In this document: positions 51,737 through 60,786 of the stretch, piece after piece
Position numbering within the stretch: the stretch's first letter is position 1
Layout: each line of letters starts with the position of its first letter
The notes under the pieces: generated by a model
The model's database searches: none
What the model was told of the DNA's origin: nothing
The model's input: the letters and a program-made list of their open reading frames with translations, nothing else
From: MWBF01 sp040772005
Lineage (GTDB): Bacteria; Chloroflexota; Anaerolineae; CG2-30-64-16
Reading direction: 5' to 3'
NCBI GenBank assembly: GCA_040772005.1
Contig: JAXGYZ010000009.1
Coordinates: forward strand, 124,001-188,000
Length of the DNA: 64,000 nucleotides
Program-made: the position numbers and the translations under genes

Positions 51737-52780
51737 ATGTCTGACGAGAGGGAAGAAAGCTATCTGCAATGGCTCGTGCGCACCACGCCGACGACGTGGT
51801 GGCACGACTCCGGCGACCCTGACGAACTGGACCGCGGCCTGCTGCACGGCGCGTCGGGCGTCACCACCAACCCGCTGCTCAGCGCCCGCGCATGGGCCGC
51901 CAAACCCGATTATTTCCGTGCTCGCCTCGCGCCGGTGCCCCCAGGCATCAGCGCGGAGGAACGCGGCGACCTCCTGATGCAGCCGGTCGTGGCCGCCGCG
52001 GCGGCCAAGCTGGCGCACATCCACCGCCAGACCCGCGGCGCGGAAGGCTACGCATGCGCGCAGGTCAACCCCGGCCGGGCCGGTGATCGCGACGCCATGC
52101 TGAAGATGGCGCGCTTCCACCATACGTGGGCAGACAACATCGCGGTCAAGCTGCCCGTGACCGCGGCGGGCCTGGATGTGCTGGAAGAGTGTGTGGCCGA
52201 AGGCATCACCGTTACCGCAACGGTGAGCTTCACGGTGCCGCAGGCCGTCGCGGTGGCGGAGCGCCATCGCTGCGGCGCGGCAAGGGCGCGTGCCGCGGGC
52301 ATCAAGCCTGGCCGCTGCTTCTCGGTCATCATGATCGGCCGGCTGGACGACTACCTGCGCGAGGTGGCCCAGGACAACCGCGCAGCGGTCAGCGAGGAGG
52401 ATATCCGGCAGGCGGGCCTCGCTGTTACGAAGCGGGCGTACGCCATCTACCAGGAACAGGGGTACGAGGCGGTGCTGTTGGTGGCCGCGCTGCGCGGCAA
52501 TTACCACATGACCGAGCTGGCCGGCGGCGACCTCATCATGTCGGTCCATCCGAAGAACCAGGGCCAGCTCCTCCAGCCGGGCGTGCCGCGCGAGATGCGT
52601 ATCGACAACCCCGTGCCGCCTGCGGTGATCGACCGGCTGTGCACCCTGCGCGAGTTCGTTCGCGCGTTCGAGCCTGACGGTATGGCGCCCGTTGACTTCG
52701 TGTCCTACGGCGTCACCCAGCGCACCCTGTCGCAGTTCGTCGAAGCGGGCTGGACGCTCTTGGAGACCTTCCCCCTGTGA
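51737..52780 (+). CDS. Transaldolase-like protein
   Basis: The protein has 347 residues. GVTTNPLL at 41-48 and NIAVKLPVT at 134-142 with Schiff-base Lys138 are the transaldolase hallmarks, with the usual TVTATVSFTVPQAV strand following. Transaldolase moves a dihydroxyacetone unit between sugar phosphates. The rest differs from classic TalA/B: the N-terminus is Trp/Asp-rich and the C-terminus longer, so the protein may serve another aldolase role. GGAGGAG precedes ATG 51737. Confidence 0.8.
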   Translation: MSDEREESYLQWLVRTTPTTWWHDSGDPDELDRGLLHGASGVTTNPLLSARAWAAKPDYFRARLAPVPPGISAEERGDLLMQPVVAAAAAKLAHIHRQTRGAEGYACAQVNPGRAGDRDAMLKMARFHHTWADNIAVKLPVTAAGLDVLEECVAEGITVTATVSFTVPQAVAVAERHRCGAARARAAGIKPGRCFSVIMIGRLDDYLREVAQDNRAAVSEEDIRQAGLAVTKRAYAIYQEQGYEAVLLVAALRGNYHMTELAGGDLIMSVHPKNQGQLLQPGVPREMRIDNPVPPAVIDRLCTLREFVRAFEPDGMAPVDFVSYGVTQRTLSQFVEAGWTLLETFPL

Positions 52781-52787
52781 CGGACAA

Positions 52788-52942
52788 ACCGCGTAGACGC
52801 GAAGAACGCCAGGCAGCTCCAGCTTAGGGCCTGGGAAAGTATGACTCCCTGCTCTGGCCGGTCTCCGACCGTGCCAGCGGCGGAGCTTGTTCTTTTACGG
52901 GCCCTTAGTGCTACCTTAACACTCTTTGCGTCTTCGCGGTGA
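52788..52942. repeat. Inverted repeat between convergent genes with inner repeat
   Basis: AAACCGCGTAGACGCGAAG (52788) pairs loosely with CTTTGCGTCTTCGCGGT (ending 52942), the same family as 29279-29341. In its interior, 52851-52880 is a 30-base segment whose exact reverse complement lies at 54839-54868. It fills the gap between the transaldolase-like and ABC transporter genes. Confidence 0.7.
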
Positions 52943-52945
52943 GGA

Positions 52946-54811
52946 TCAGGCCTCAGCTCCCGCGCGAAACTGGCTGTGGTACAGGTGGTGGTAGAACCCG
53001 CGCCGCGCCAGCAGGCCCTCATGGGTGCCGCGCTCGATCAGTTCCCCGTGGTCGATCACCAGGATCTGGTCCGCGTCGCGAATCGTGCTGAGCCGGTGCG
53101 CAATGACGAAGCTGGTGCGGCCGGCCATCAGGCGGCGCATGGCCTCCTGGATGTGGCGCTCGGTGCGCGTGTCCACGCTGCTCGTCGCCTCGTCGAGGAT
53201 CAGGATGCTGGGATCCGCGAGGATCGCCCGCGCGATGGCGAGCAACTGGCGCTGGCCCTGGCTGAGGTTGCTGCCGCGCTCCGAGAGGGGCGTCTGGTAA
53301 CCGTGGGGCAGGCGATGGATGAACTGGTCCGCGTTCGCCAGCCGGGCCGCAGCCATCACCTCGTCGTCGCTCGCGTCGAGCCGGCCGTAGCGGATATTGT
53401 CCATCACCGTGCCCGTGAACAAGAAGGTGTCCTGCAGGACGATGCCGAGCTGGCGGCGCAGATCCTCCTTGCGGAACTCCTGGATGGGCTGGCCGTCGAT
53501 GATGATCTGCCCGCGCTCGATCTCGTAGAAGCGCGTGAGCAGGTTGACGATCGTCGTCTTGCCTGCGCCGGTCGGCCCCACCAGCGCAACCACCTGACCG
53601 GGGCGCGCGTGCAGGCTGACGTTCTGCAGCACCGGTACGTCCGGCTCGTATGAGAAGGTGACATCCTCGAACACGATGTCGCCGGCGATAGCCGCTGGTT
53701 GCACGTCCCCCGCGTCACCCACAGCATCGGCCTCAGCCGCCTCGTCGAGCACCTCGAAGACCCGCTCCGCGCCGGCCAATGCGCTCTGGATCGAGTTGTA
53801 GAGCACCGCGACCTCGTTGAGCGGGCGGCTCAACTGGCGCGCGTAGTTGATGAAGCTCGCGACCGTGCCGACCGTCGCCAGCCCGGCCACGGCCATCCAC
53901 CCGCCCGCGCCGGCCACGATTGCCAGCCCCAGGTTGCTGATCATGTTCATGCTCGGCCCGGCAAATCCCACAAAGATGTTCGCCTCGGTCGCAGCCCGGC
54001 GCAGCTCCTGGTTGCTCACCTCGAACTCGGCGGTCGTCGCCTGTTCCCGGCCATAGGCCACCACCACGCGCTGCCCGGTGATCGTCTCCTCGATCATGCC
54101 GTTGAGCTTGCCGAGCGCGGCCTGCTGCTTGCGGAAGCCGGTGCGGGTTCGGCGAGATAGCCAGCGGTTGAGCAGGAAGACCATGCCCGGAATCGCGACG
54201 AGGCTGACCGCAGCCAGCCGGGGATTGAGGACGACCATCACCACGACCACGCCCACCAGCCCCAGGATGCCTGAAACGAGCTGCGAGACGCTGTCGGCCA
54301 GGACGGTGTTGACGTTTTCGATGTCGTTGGTCAGGCGGCTCATCAGCTCGCCGTGGGGCCGCGCATCGAAGAAGCGCAGCGGCAACACCTGGAGCTTGCC
54401 GAACAGGTCGTTGCGGAGGTCACGGACGGTGTGCTGCGCCGCGCCGGTCATGATGTAGATCTGGAGCCAGGTCAGGAGCGACGCCGCAGCATAAGTAGCG
54501 AGCATGAGCAGCGCGATGCGCATCAGCCCTGGCAGGTCGCCGGGCAGGATGTAGCGGTCGATGGCGACGCCGAGCAGGTACGGGCCCGCGAGATTCAGGC
54601 CGGTGATGGCCGCGACGATGAACACAGTGGCGATCAGCGCGGCGCGCTGCCGCCGGAGATACCCCCACAAGCGGCGCAGCGTCCCGCGGCGATCCTTCGC
54701 CTTCTCGACCTTGCCGCCGAAGCGCATGTGCCCGCCGCGCCCGAAGGGCGCCGGCGGCGGCGCCTGTTGTTCGTCGCGACGAGGCGCTCCCCGGGCGTTA
54801 CTCGTGGTCAT
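52946..54811 (-). CDS. ABC exporter, fused membrane and ATPase domains (subunit 2)
   Basis: The protein has 621 residues. Six transmembrane helices occupy about residues 50-340. The nucleotide-binding domain has Walker A GPTGAGKTTI, a signature LSQGQRQ and Walker B ILILDEATSSVD with a canonical Glu. Its ATG overlaps the stop of the upstream ABC gene (ATGA), so the two half-transporters are made together and likely form a heterodimer of the TM287/288 or MdlAB type that exports a lipid, peptide or drug. The N-terminus has a Pro/Arg-rich leader of about 40 residues. Confidence 0.9.
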   Translation of the reverse strand: MTTSNARGAPRRDEQQAPPPAPFGRGGHMRFGGKVEKAKDRRGTLRRLWGYLRRQRAALIATVFIVAAITGLNLAGPYLLGVAIDRYILPGDLPGLMRIALLMLATYAAASLLTWLQIYIMTGAAQHTVRDLRNDLFGKLQVLPLRFFDARPHGELMSRLTNDIENVNTVLADSVSQLVSGILGLVGVVVVMVVLNPRLAAVSLVAIPGMVFLLNRWLSRRTRTGFRKQQAALGKLNGMIEETITGQRVVVAYGREQATTAEFEVSNQELRRAATEANIFVGFAGPSMNMISNLGLAIVAGAGGWMAVAGLATVGTVASFINYARQLSRPLNEVAVLYNSIQSALAGAERVFEVLDEAAEADAVGDAGDVQPAAIAGDIVFEDVTFSYEPDVPVLQNVSLHARPGQVVALVGPTGAGKTTIVNLLTRFYEIERGQIIIDGQPIQEFRKEDLRRQLGIVLQDTFLFTGTVMDNIRYGRLDASDDEVMAAARLANADQFIHRLPHGYQTPLSERGSNLSQGQRQLLAIARAILADPSILILDEATSSVDTRTERHIQEAMRRLMAGRTSFVIAHRLSTIRDADQILVIDHGELIERGTHEGLLARRGFYHHLYHSQFRAGAEA

Positions 54812-56631
54812 GGTGATGCGCTCGGTGAGCCATCAGCGCCGCTGGCACGGTCGGAGACCGGCCAGAGCGGTTCATCGGGGAGTGGAGCAACAGCCTCCAT
54901 CTGCGATGCATAAATCTCCCGGTAGATGGGGCTGCCCGCCAGCAATTCGCGATGGGTGCCCGCAGCCGCGATCTCCCCGTCATCCAGCACGATGATCTTG
55001 TCGGCGGTCAGCACGGTGCTGATACGTTGCGCGACCACGAAGCGCGTGGGCCGTGGGCCGGTTCCGTTGCCTGCCAACGCATCCTGGATGCGGCCCTCGG
55101 TTTCCACATCCACCGCGCTGGTGCTGTCATCGAGGATCAGGATGCTCGGTCGCGCCAGCAGCGCGCGGGCAATCGCCAGCCGCTGCTTCTGCCCGCCCGA
55201 CAGGTTGACCCCGCGCTGGCCGATGATCGAGTCGTAGCCCTCCGGGAAGCCCATGATAAAATCGTGCGCCTGGGCCATCTGCGCGGCGGCGATGACCTCC
55301 GCCTCGCTGGCGTCAGGCCGGCCATAGCGGATGTTGTCGCGGATCGTGCCGGTGAACAGGATCGACTCCTGGAGCGCAATGCCGATCTGCCGGCGCAGCG
55401 CCACCTGGTCGACCTGGCGCACGTCTACGCCGTCGATGGTGATGCGCCCGCTGCTCACATCATAGAAGCGCGGGATGAGATGGACCAGGCTGGATTTGCC
55501 TGCGCCGGTCGCACCCAGGATCGCCAGGGTCTGCCCCGGCTCGACGGTCAGGTCGATGCCGCACAGCACCGGGTCGGGCTCTTCGCCTTCGTCACCATTG
55601 TAGCTGAAGGTGACGTTCTCGAAGGCCACCCGGCCCTGCGGCGCAAACTCGGTCAGCGCATCTTCCGCGTTGCGCACCTCGGGCTCGCTCAACAGCACTT
55701 CCTCAACGCGCCGCGCGGACGCCTCCGCGCGCGAGACGCGCACGACCAACATGCTGACCTGCATCAGCGACATGAGCGTCTGCGTCAGGTAGTTGATGAA
55801 CGCGATGATCTGCCCCACCTGCAGCCCGCCGGTCTGCACGCTTACCCCGCCGAACCAGATGACGGCCACGACGCCGAGGTTCAGGGTCAGCATCATGAAC
55901 GGCATGGTCACCGCGCTCGTGCGCACCGCCATCAGGTTGTGCAGCATCAGGTCGTCGTTCGCCTGCCCGAAGCGGCCGACCTCATGCCGCGCGCGGGCGA
56001 ACGCCTTCACCACGCGCACGCCGGCCAGGTTCTCCTGCAGCACGGTGTTCAGCGTGTCGAGCTTCTGCTGCACCAGGCCGAACAGCGGGAAGGTCCGGTT
56101 GACGATCCAGTACACGACGCCGAGGACGACAGGGATGAGGAACAGGAAGAGCAGGCTGAGACGCGGGCTGGTGAGGATGCCCATGATGAGGCTGCCGACG
56201 AGCAGGAGCGGCGAGCGCACCATGATGCGCAGGAGCATCATCACCATCTCCTGCATCTGCGTCACATCGCTCGTGAGCCTCGTGATGAGGCGGCCCGTCT
56301 CCAGCCGGTCGAGGTTGCCGAAGGAGAGCGACTGCACCTTGCCGAAGAGCACCCCGCGCAGGTCCGCGCCGAACCCCTGGCCCGCGAGCACGGAAAAGAC
56401 CGTGCAGCCCATCCCGCCGACCGCGCCAATGATGGCGAAGAGGACCATCAGCAGCGCGGTCCCGCGCACCACGCCCATATTGAGCGGCGTGATGCCCTGG
56501 TCCACCATGCGCTGGATCATGCGCGGCTGCATGAGGTCCATCGCCACTTCGAGGGCCATAAACAGCGGGGCGAGCACCGCCCAAAATCGGTAAGGCCGCA
56601 GGTACCTGAACAGCCGGCGGGTTGCGTGCAT
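54808..56631 (-). CDS. ABC exporter, fused membrane and ATPase domains (subunit 1)
   Basis: The protein has 607 residues. Six transmembrane helices precede a nucleotide-binding domain with Walker A GATGAGKSSL, signature LSGGQKQR and Walker B ILILDDSTSAVD, where the catalytic Glu after Walker B is Asp. That is typical of the non-catalytic site of heterodimeric exporters. The C-terminal residues EPLWPVSDRASGADG are coded by a dispersed repeat (54839-54868), unlike the rest of the family. It follows the esterase stop by 6 bases and overlaps the second ABC gene. Confidence 0.9.
   Translation of the reverse strand: MHATRRLFRYLRPYRFWAVLAPLFMALEVAMDLMQPRMIQRMVDQGITPLNMGVVRGTALLMVLFAIIGAVGGMGCTVFSVLAGQGFGADLRGVLFGKVQSLSFGNLDRLETGRLITRLTSDVTQMQEMVMMLLRIMVRSPLLLVGSLIMGILTSPRLSLLFLFLIPVVLGVVYWIVNRTFPLFGLVQQKLDTLNTVLQENLAGVRVVKAFARARHEVGRFGQANDDLMLHNLMAVRTSAVTMPFMMLTLNLGVVAVIWFGGVSVQTGGLQVGQIIAFINYLTQTLMSLMQVSMLVVRVSRAEASARRVEEVLLSEPEVRNAEDALTEFAPQGRVAFENVTFSYNGDEGEEPDPVLCGIDLTVEPGQTLAILGATGAGKSSLVHLIPRFYDVSSGRITIDGVDVRQVDQVALRRQIGIALQESILFTGTIRDNIRYGRPDASEAEVIAAAQMAQAHDFIMGFPEGYDSIIGQRGVNLSGGQKQRLAIARALLARPSILILDDSTSAVDVETEGRIQDALAGNGTGPRPTRFVVAQRISTVLTADKIIVLDDGEIAAAGTHRELLAGSPIYREIYASQMEAVAPLPDEPLWPVSDRASGADGSPSASP
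54839..54868. repeat. 30-base repeat at the 3' end of an ABC gene
   Basis: Exact reverse complement of 52851-52880, so identical copies bracket the gene 52946-54811 in opposite orientation. It holds CTCTGGCCGGTC of the dispersed family seen at 17647 and 40344. It is translated as part of the C-terminal tail of subunit 1. Confidence 0.85.
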
Positions 56632-56637
56632 GCGCCC

Positions 56638-57684
56638 CTATGCGAACGGGTTCAGGTCAAAGGGCCGCGCCGGCGCAACGCCGCGCCAGTGCCAGTCCGC
56701 GAAGTCGAGCAGCGCCTGCCAGTCCGCCATGCCGTGTTCGTGGCCGCCGGGGCGATACCAGATGCCCGCGCGCTCCCCGACGCCCAGCCGGCGGTACACC
56801 TCGCGCGCGGCCGCGTGCGTCTGCCACGTGCCAGACGGGTTGGCCCACAGGTCGTCGAGCGCTTCGGTGGTCAGCAGCAGCCGCGGGGCGACCAGCGCCT
56901 TGAGGAAGTGCTGGTCGAAGGGCAGCTCCGTCTCACGGTCCACATACTCGCCAAGCGCCGGGCCAAACCAGTAATCGAACCGCCGGATGAGGTCGCCCAG
57001 CGTCTCGCTGTTCGGCCCCTGCATCCGGTAGCACCCTGCGCCGCCCGCGCCGGAATCATTGGCCGAGGTCAGCGCGATGCGCTCGTCGGTCGCGCCGGCC
57101 AGCAGGCTCGTCTTGCCCCCGCGCGAGTGGCCGACGACCGCAATGCGCGCGGGGTCCACCTCCTCGCGCTGCAGAAGCGCGTCGACGCAGCGGTGATAGC
57201 CCCAAGCCCACGCGGCCAGCGCGCCGAACTTTGCATCCGGATAGAGCGGGTAGATGCCGGACGAGCGTTCGTTGCCGGGTACGTCCGGCGCGAGCTCGAC
57301 CCGGTTGAACTGGGCCAGCACGTAGCCGCGGCGCAGCACCTCCGCCGCGACCTCGTCCGAAACATAGCGCCAGCACGCGTCGCCGGTCAGGATGGCGGGG
57401 AAGGGGCCGTCGCCCGGCGGGATGTGCAGGTACAGCATGAAGCTGAACGGCTGGGCCGCGCCCGTCTCGACGTTGACCCGGCAAGAAACGTAGCGCACGC
57501 CTTCCATCCGCCGCACGGTGGCCGTGTGCAGCACCTCCGCCCACGTGCGCACGGGCGCGGGCGGCAGCCCGCCGTACTCCAGCGGGACGACCGCGTCCCA
57601 AATCTCACGGCGCCGCGCCGCCCAATCCGCAGGTGCAGCCACCGGCGTGCCGTCGTTGAAGTGCATGAGGTCTGGCAGTGTCAT
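56638..57684 (-). CDS. Alpha/beta hydrolase, CE15-like (glucuronoyl esterase type)
   Basis: The protein has 348 residues. VVGHSRGGKTSL at about 183-194 places the nucleophile at Ser187 in a GxSRGGK elbow typical of CE15 enzymes, and GGHEHGMADW near 318 supplies the His. CE15 enzymes hydrolyse esters between glucuronic acid and alcohols of lignin, but many bacterial members act on other sugar esters. No signal peptide is seen, so it is probably cytoplasmic. ATG 57684 has GAGAGG upstream. It lies just before two ABC genes with 6 bases of spacing, so the exporter may move a related compound. Confidence 0.75.
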   Translation of the reverse strand: MTLPDLMHFNDGTPVAAPADWAARRREIWDAVVPLEYGGLPPAPVRTWAEVLHTATVRRMEGVRYVSCRVNVETGAAQPFSFMLYLHIPPGDGPFPAILTGDACWRYVSDEVAAEVLRRGYVLAQFNRVELAPDVPGNERSSGIYPLYPDAKFGALAAWAWGYHRCVDALLQREEVDPARIAVVGHSRGGKTSLLAGATDERIALTSANDSGAGGAGCYRMQGPNSETLGDLIRRFDYWFGPALGEYVDRETELPFDQHFLKALVAPRLLLTTEALDDLWANPSGTWQTHAAAREVYRRLGVGERAGIWYRPGGHEHGMADWQALLDFADWHWRGVAPARPFDLNPFA

Positions 57685-57719
57685 GGATTACCTCTCTTTT
57701 GCTGTGGGACCGTATGTCA

Positions 57720-58166
57720 CTACGGATTTGTCCGTGGTGTCTGGCGCCTGACCATCCATCGCGCGGGCTCCTCCAGGGGCTTGAAGCCGCCATAGCCGGC
57801 GTACAGGCCGTGCGCGTCGCGCGAGATCAGCAGGAAGGTCTTCAGGCCCTGCAGGTCAGGGTGGGCGGTGACGCACTCGACCAGCCACTTGCCAAGCCCG
57901 CGGCCCTGGTGCGACGGCAGGATGAACACATCGCACAGCCAGCCAAACGTCACGCTGTCAGTCACCACGCGGGCGAACCCCACCTGCCGGCTGCCCTCGT
58001 AGACCCCGAAGCAGAGCGAGTTCTTGATGGACCGCTCCACCGTCTCGCGGGAGCGGCCCTGCGCCCAATAGGAGGTGTGGCTGAGGTAGTCGTGGATGAC
58101 CTCCACATCCAGCCGGGCCTTGTCGGTGCTGATGGTGTAGTTGTCGCGGCGCTGTTCGAAAGCCAT
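57720..58166 (-). CDS. GNAT family N-acetyltransferase
   Basis: The protein has 148 residues. The acetyl-CoA-binding motif LPSHQGRGLGKWLV and the VFIL strand before it are the classical GNAT signature; HGLYAGYGGFKPLE near the end is the usual C-terminal block. Members of this subgroup are small-molecule or protein N-acetyltransferases of unknown substrate. ATG 58166 has GGGAGA 5 bases upstream. It is 35 bases before the esterase gene and may be co-transcribed with it. Confidence 0.85.
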   Translation of the reverse strand: MAFEQRRDNYTISTDKARLDVEVIHDYLSHTSYWAQGRSRETVERSIKNSLCFGVYEGSRQVGFARVVTDSVTFGWLCDVFILPSHQGRGLGKWLVECVTAHPDLQGLKTFLLISRDAHGLYAGYGGFKPLEEPARWMVRRQTPRTNP

Positions 58167-58251
58167 CTCGGTCTCCCGCGGGCGAGTATAACTCTCGAAC
58201 TCAGAGGGGGGCAAATCCCATGGAGTTAATCCCGCGGTTGACTATATGAGC

Positions 58252-58321
58252 GGAGTCGAGACTTCAGCCGGTTGGGGCGTGGACATGTGCAACCAGCCCA
58301 ACCGGCTGAAGCCTCGACTCC
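58252..58321. repeat. GGAGTCGAG...CTCGACTCC palindrome
   Basis: A 70-base hairpin: 25-base arms that start GGAGTCGAG and contain TTCAGCCGGTTGGG, with one mismatch, around a short loop. It shares the arm sequence with 40268-40447. It lies upstream of the GNAT gene and downstream of the DUF1801 gene. Confidence 0.85.
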
Positions 58322-58385
58322 AATCTTCCACAGAGCACTGCTTGAGGATTTGTTGGTGCCGACCGGACGGCGTGCCGTCGCATCC

Positions 58386-58844
58386 TTATCCCGCCGCCTG
58401 CTTCACCAGTTCGGCAATCCTGGCCTCGGCTTCGGGGGTCAGCTCCTGCAGCGCGAAGGATGTCGGCCACATGGCACCATCGTCGAGGTGCGCCTCGTCG
58501 GTAAAACCGAAAGTCGCGTAGCGCGAGCCGAACTTCTGCGCGCTCTGGTAGAAGCAGACAATCTTGCCGTCCCGCGCATACGCGGGCATGCCGTACCAGG
58601 TCTTTGGGGCGAGAGACGGCGCGCTGGCCATAACAATCGCGTGGAGCCGCTCGCCCATCGAGCGATCCGGTTCCGGCATCTCCGCAAGCTTCTCACGCAG
58701 GGCGCGCTCCCCCACTGCCCGGTCCTTGTTTGCGCGCGCCTCTGCCTTCAGCTCCTTGGCGCGTTCCTTCATCGCCGCGCGTTCCTCGGCTGTGAATCCC
58801 GCACCCTCCTGGCCGGATTTCTGCGTATCTTTTTTGGGGCTCAT
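58386..58844 (-). CDS. DUF1801 (YdhG-like) protein
   Basis: The protein has 152 residues. An N-terminal charged helix (AMKERAKELKAEARANK) is followed by the DUF1801 core: LHAIVMASAPSLAPKTWYGMPAYARDGKIVCFYQSAQKFGSRYATFGF. In the family this fold resembles iron chaperone frataxin-like proteins, but the role is unproven. GGAGG lies 5 bases before ATG 58844. No partner gene is seen. Confidence 0.82.
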   Translation of the reverse strand: MSPKKDTQKSGQEGAGFTAEERAAMKERAKELKAEARANKDRAVGERALREKLAEMPEPDRSMGERLHAIVMASAPSLAPKTWYGMPAYARDGKIVCFYQSAQKFGSRYATFGFTDEAHLDDGAMWPTSFALQELTPEAEARIAELVKQAAG

Positions 58845-59089
58845 GGAGACCTCCTATACTGACTCGGATTGGCAACTTCGCTACAGTTCAAGCCCGGATT
58901 CATGCTATTCTAGCGCGCGCCGCCTGCGCTTGTCGTTATGGCCAATCCATTCCGCCCAATCCGCCCGCCGTCAACGAATGGCGCTGTGGCGGGCGCCCAG
59001 CGCCATTGTCCTGAAAAACAAAACCCGAGACATTGCCCATTAGCCGGTCGCGGGCAACACGAAGCTAGACCGGCCCGGGCGCCGGTGTT

Positions 59090-60610
59090 GTGGGACAGTC
59101 AGCATTCCGGCTGGATGACTGTCAGCTAGGTGCGGGCGCGGCCGCTGGGGCTGGGGTGAGCGTCACGCTGTACCCCAGTGCGGTGAGCTTCCGGACAGCT
59201 CGGCGTTCTTCTTGCTCCGCATTGCGTTTCAGGAAGTAGTCGCCACCGAGTTCGGTGAAGACAGCTTCGGGATTGGCCAGGAGGTGGTAGACCACGATCA
59301 AGATGGAATGGGCGACGGCGACGGCGGCGCGCTTTTCGCCGCGCCGGGCGCGCAGGCGATGGAATTGCGAGCTGAGATAGGTATCTTTCGTGTGCGAGGC
59401 GGCCCAGGCGGCTTGCACCAAGGCTGGGCGCAGCCAGTTCTGGCCGCGGCGCGTGCGCCCGCTGTGGCGCTTGTTCGCACTGAGGTTGTTGCCCGGACAT
59501 ACGCAAGCCCAGGAGGCCAGGTGCTGGGCGGTCGGAAAGGCCGTCACATCAGGCCCGATCTCGGCCAGGATCACTGCGGCGGTGCCGCGATCGATGCCTG
59601 GAACGGCGTCCAAGCGCTGCACGATGGCCTCATAGGGCGCCGTCGCCTGGCGAATGCGCACATCGAGGGCGGCAATGCGTTCATTGAGGCTGTCCAGTTG
59701 ATACAACAGCTCACGCCACATGAAACGATGCTGCTCCCAAATGCGTCCCACCAGGGCCGCTTCTAACTCCGGGATCTTCTGCCGCAACGTCGATAGCGCC
59801 AGATTGGCCATCTTCGTCACGTCGGTCTCACCCTGGATCAGCGCTTCCACCATCAGGCGCGCGGACACGCCCTGGATGTGACTGACCACGCGGGAGAGCT
59901 TGATGTTCGAGTCCTCCAGGATCTTCTCCAGCCGGTTGCTGGCCGCGGTCCGCTCACCCCGCAAGCGGGTGCGGTAGCGGGTCAGATCGCGCAAGTCGCG
60001 CTGCTCGACATCCGAGATGAAACTGCGCTGCAGCAAACCGTATTGCCTGAGCTGCGCGATCCATGCCGCGTCTTGGACGTCGGTCTTGCGCCCCGGCACC
60101 TGCTTCAGGTCCCGGGCATTCACAATCCAGAGCTCAAACTGCGCCGACAACACGTTGTAGACCGGCTTCCAGTACACCCCCGTACTTTCCATTGCCACGT
60201 GGGTGATGCCGAAGCCGGCGAGCCAAGCCGCCAGGGCTTCCAACTCCGCTAAGGTCGTGCCGAAGCGCTTGACGACGCTGCGCACCCCTTCGGAACTCGA
60301 CAAGCGCACACAAGCCACAATCATCTTCTTGTGGACGTCCAGGCCGGCGCACAACTTGAACACGACTTCCATCGTGTGCCTCCTGCGCCCGTCCTGGCGT
60401 ACCGACGCTGGAGGAGCTGGCGGACGTGGTCTACACGTGCCTCCTGCGCCCGTCCTGGCGTACCCTCTCGAAAGGGACAGATTGTCCTGCGTGTTGGCTT
60501 CCCCCAAGGAAGGGTCCACATGCTGTGGTGCGCTAGGGTACGCGGATCCAATTCGTTGGCGAGCTTAGCTGTTACTGGCACCACATTGGCGTCGATCTCT
60601 CTTACGGACG
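59090..60610 (-). mobile_element. IS110-family insertion sequence (approximate limits)
   Basis: The limits are estimated from the transposase gene plus non-coding DNA at both ends (59090-59121 with a GACAGTCA/TGACTGTC hairpin; 60373-60610 with two direct repeats of 28 bases at 60376-60403 and 60437-60464). IS110 elements have no long terminal inverted repeats and usually produce no target duplication, so the ends cannot be placed by eye. No other copy occurs in the window. The element appears to lie in intergenic DNA. Confidence 0.6.
59122..60372 (-). CDS. IS110-family transposase (DEDD recombinase)
   Basis: The protein has 416 residues. The N-terminal DEDD (RuvC-like) domain has Asp12 in GLDVHKK, Glu62 in AMESTGVYWKP, and Asp98 and Asp101 in KTDVQDAAW. 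The C-terminal Transposase_20 domain has LDAVPGIDRGTAAVILAEIG, LASWACVCPGNN and NKRHSGRTRRGQNWLR, in which the Ser is the candidate nucleophile. The start ATG 60372 precedes EVVFKLCAGLD. The open frame before it is translation of non-coding IS DNA. The gene looks intact, so the element may be active. Confidence 0.93.
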   Translation of the reverse strand: MEVVFKLCAGLDVHKKMIVACVRLSSSEGVRSVVKRFGTTLAELEALAAWLAGFGITHVAMESTGVYWKPVYNVLSAQFELWIVNARDLKQVPGRKTDVQDAAWIAQLRQYGLLQRSFISDVEQRDLRDLTRYRTRLRGERTAASNRLEKILEDSNIKLSRVVSHIQGVSARLMVEALIQGETDVTKMANLALSTLRQKIPELEAALVGRIWEQHRFMWRELLYQLDSLNERIAALDVRIRQATAPYEAIVQRLDAVPGIDRGTAAVILAEIGPDVTAFPTAQHLASWACVCPGNNLSANKRHSGRTRRGQNWLRPALVQAAWAASHTKDTYLSSQFHRLRARRGEKRAAVAVAHSILIVVYHLLANPEAVFTELGGDYFLKRNAEQEERRAVRKLTALGYSVTLTPAPAAAPAPS

Positions 60611-60786
60611 GCCGCTGCCTTCAGTATAGCACGCGTTTTTCATCCGCCGTGGCGCCAAAGCCCGGCATGTCTAATTCGTTGCCAGCGCCGCCGCAAAGGC
60701 GGCCCTTCACCTACAATGTGGTAAGATAGCCCGCGAACGCGTCTGGATGGTGTCTGAAGGAAAGGGACGGACAGCCCGCGACGACC
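60373..60786. other. Non-coding region with IS110 left-end DNA and 28-base direct repeats
   Basis: The stretch contains two copies of a 28-base sequence starting GTGCCTCCTGCGCCCG (60376-60403 and 60437-60464), 61 bases apart, then unique DNA. In the IS110 family the transposase-proximal non-coding end encodes the bridge RNA, and these repeats would fall in that region. No coding gene is seen here before 60787. Confidence 0.5.
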
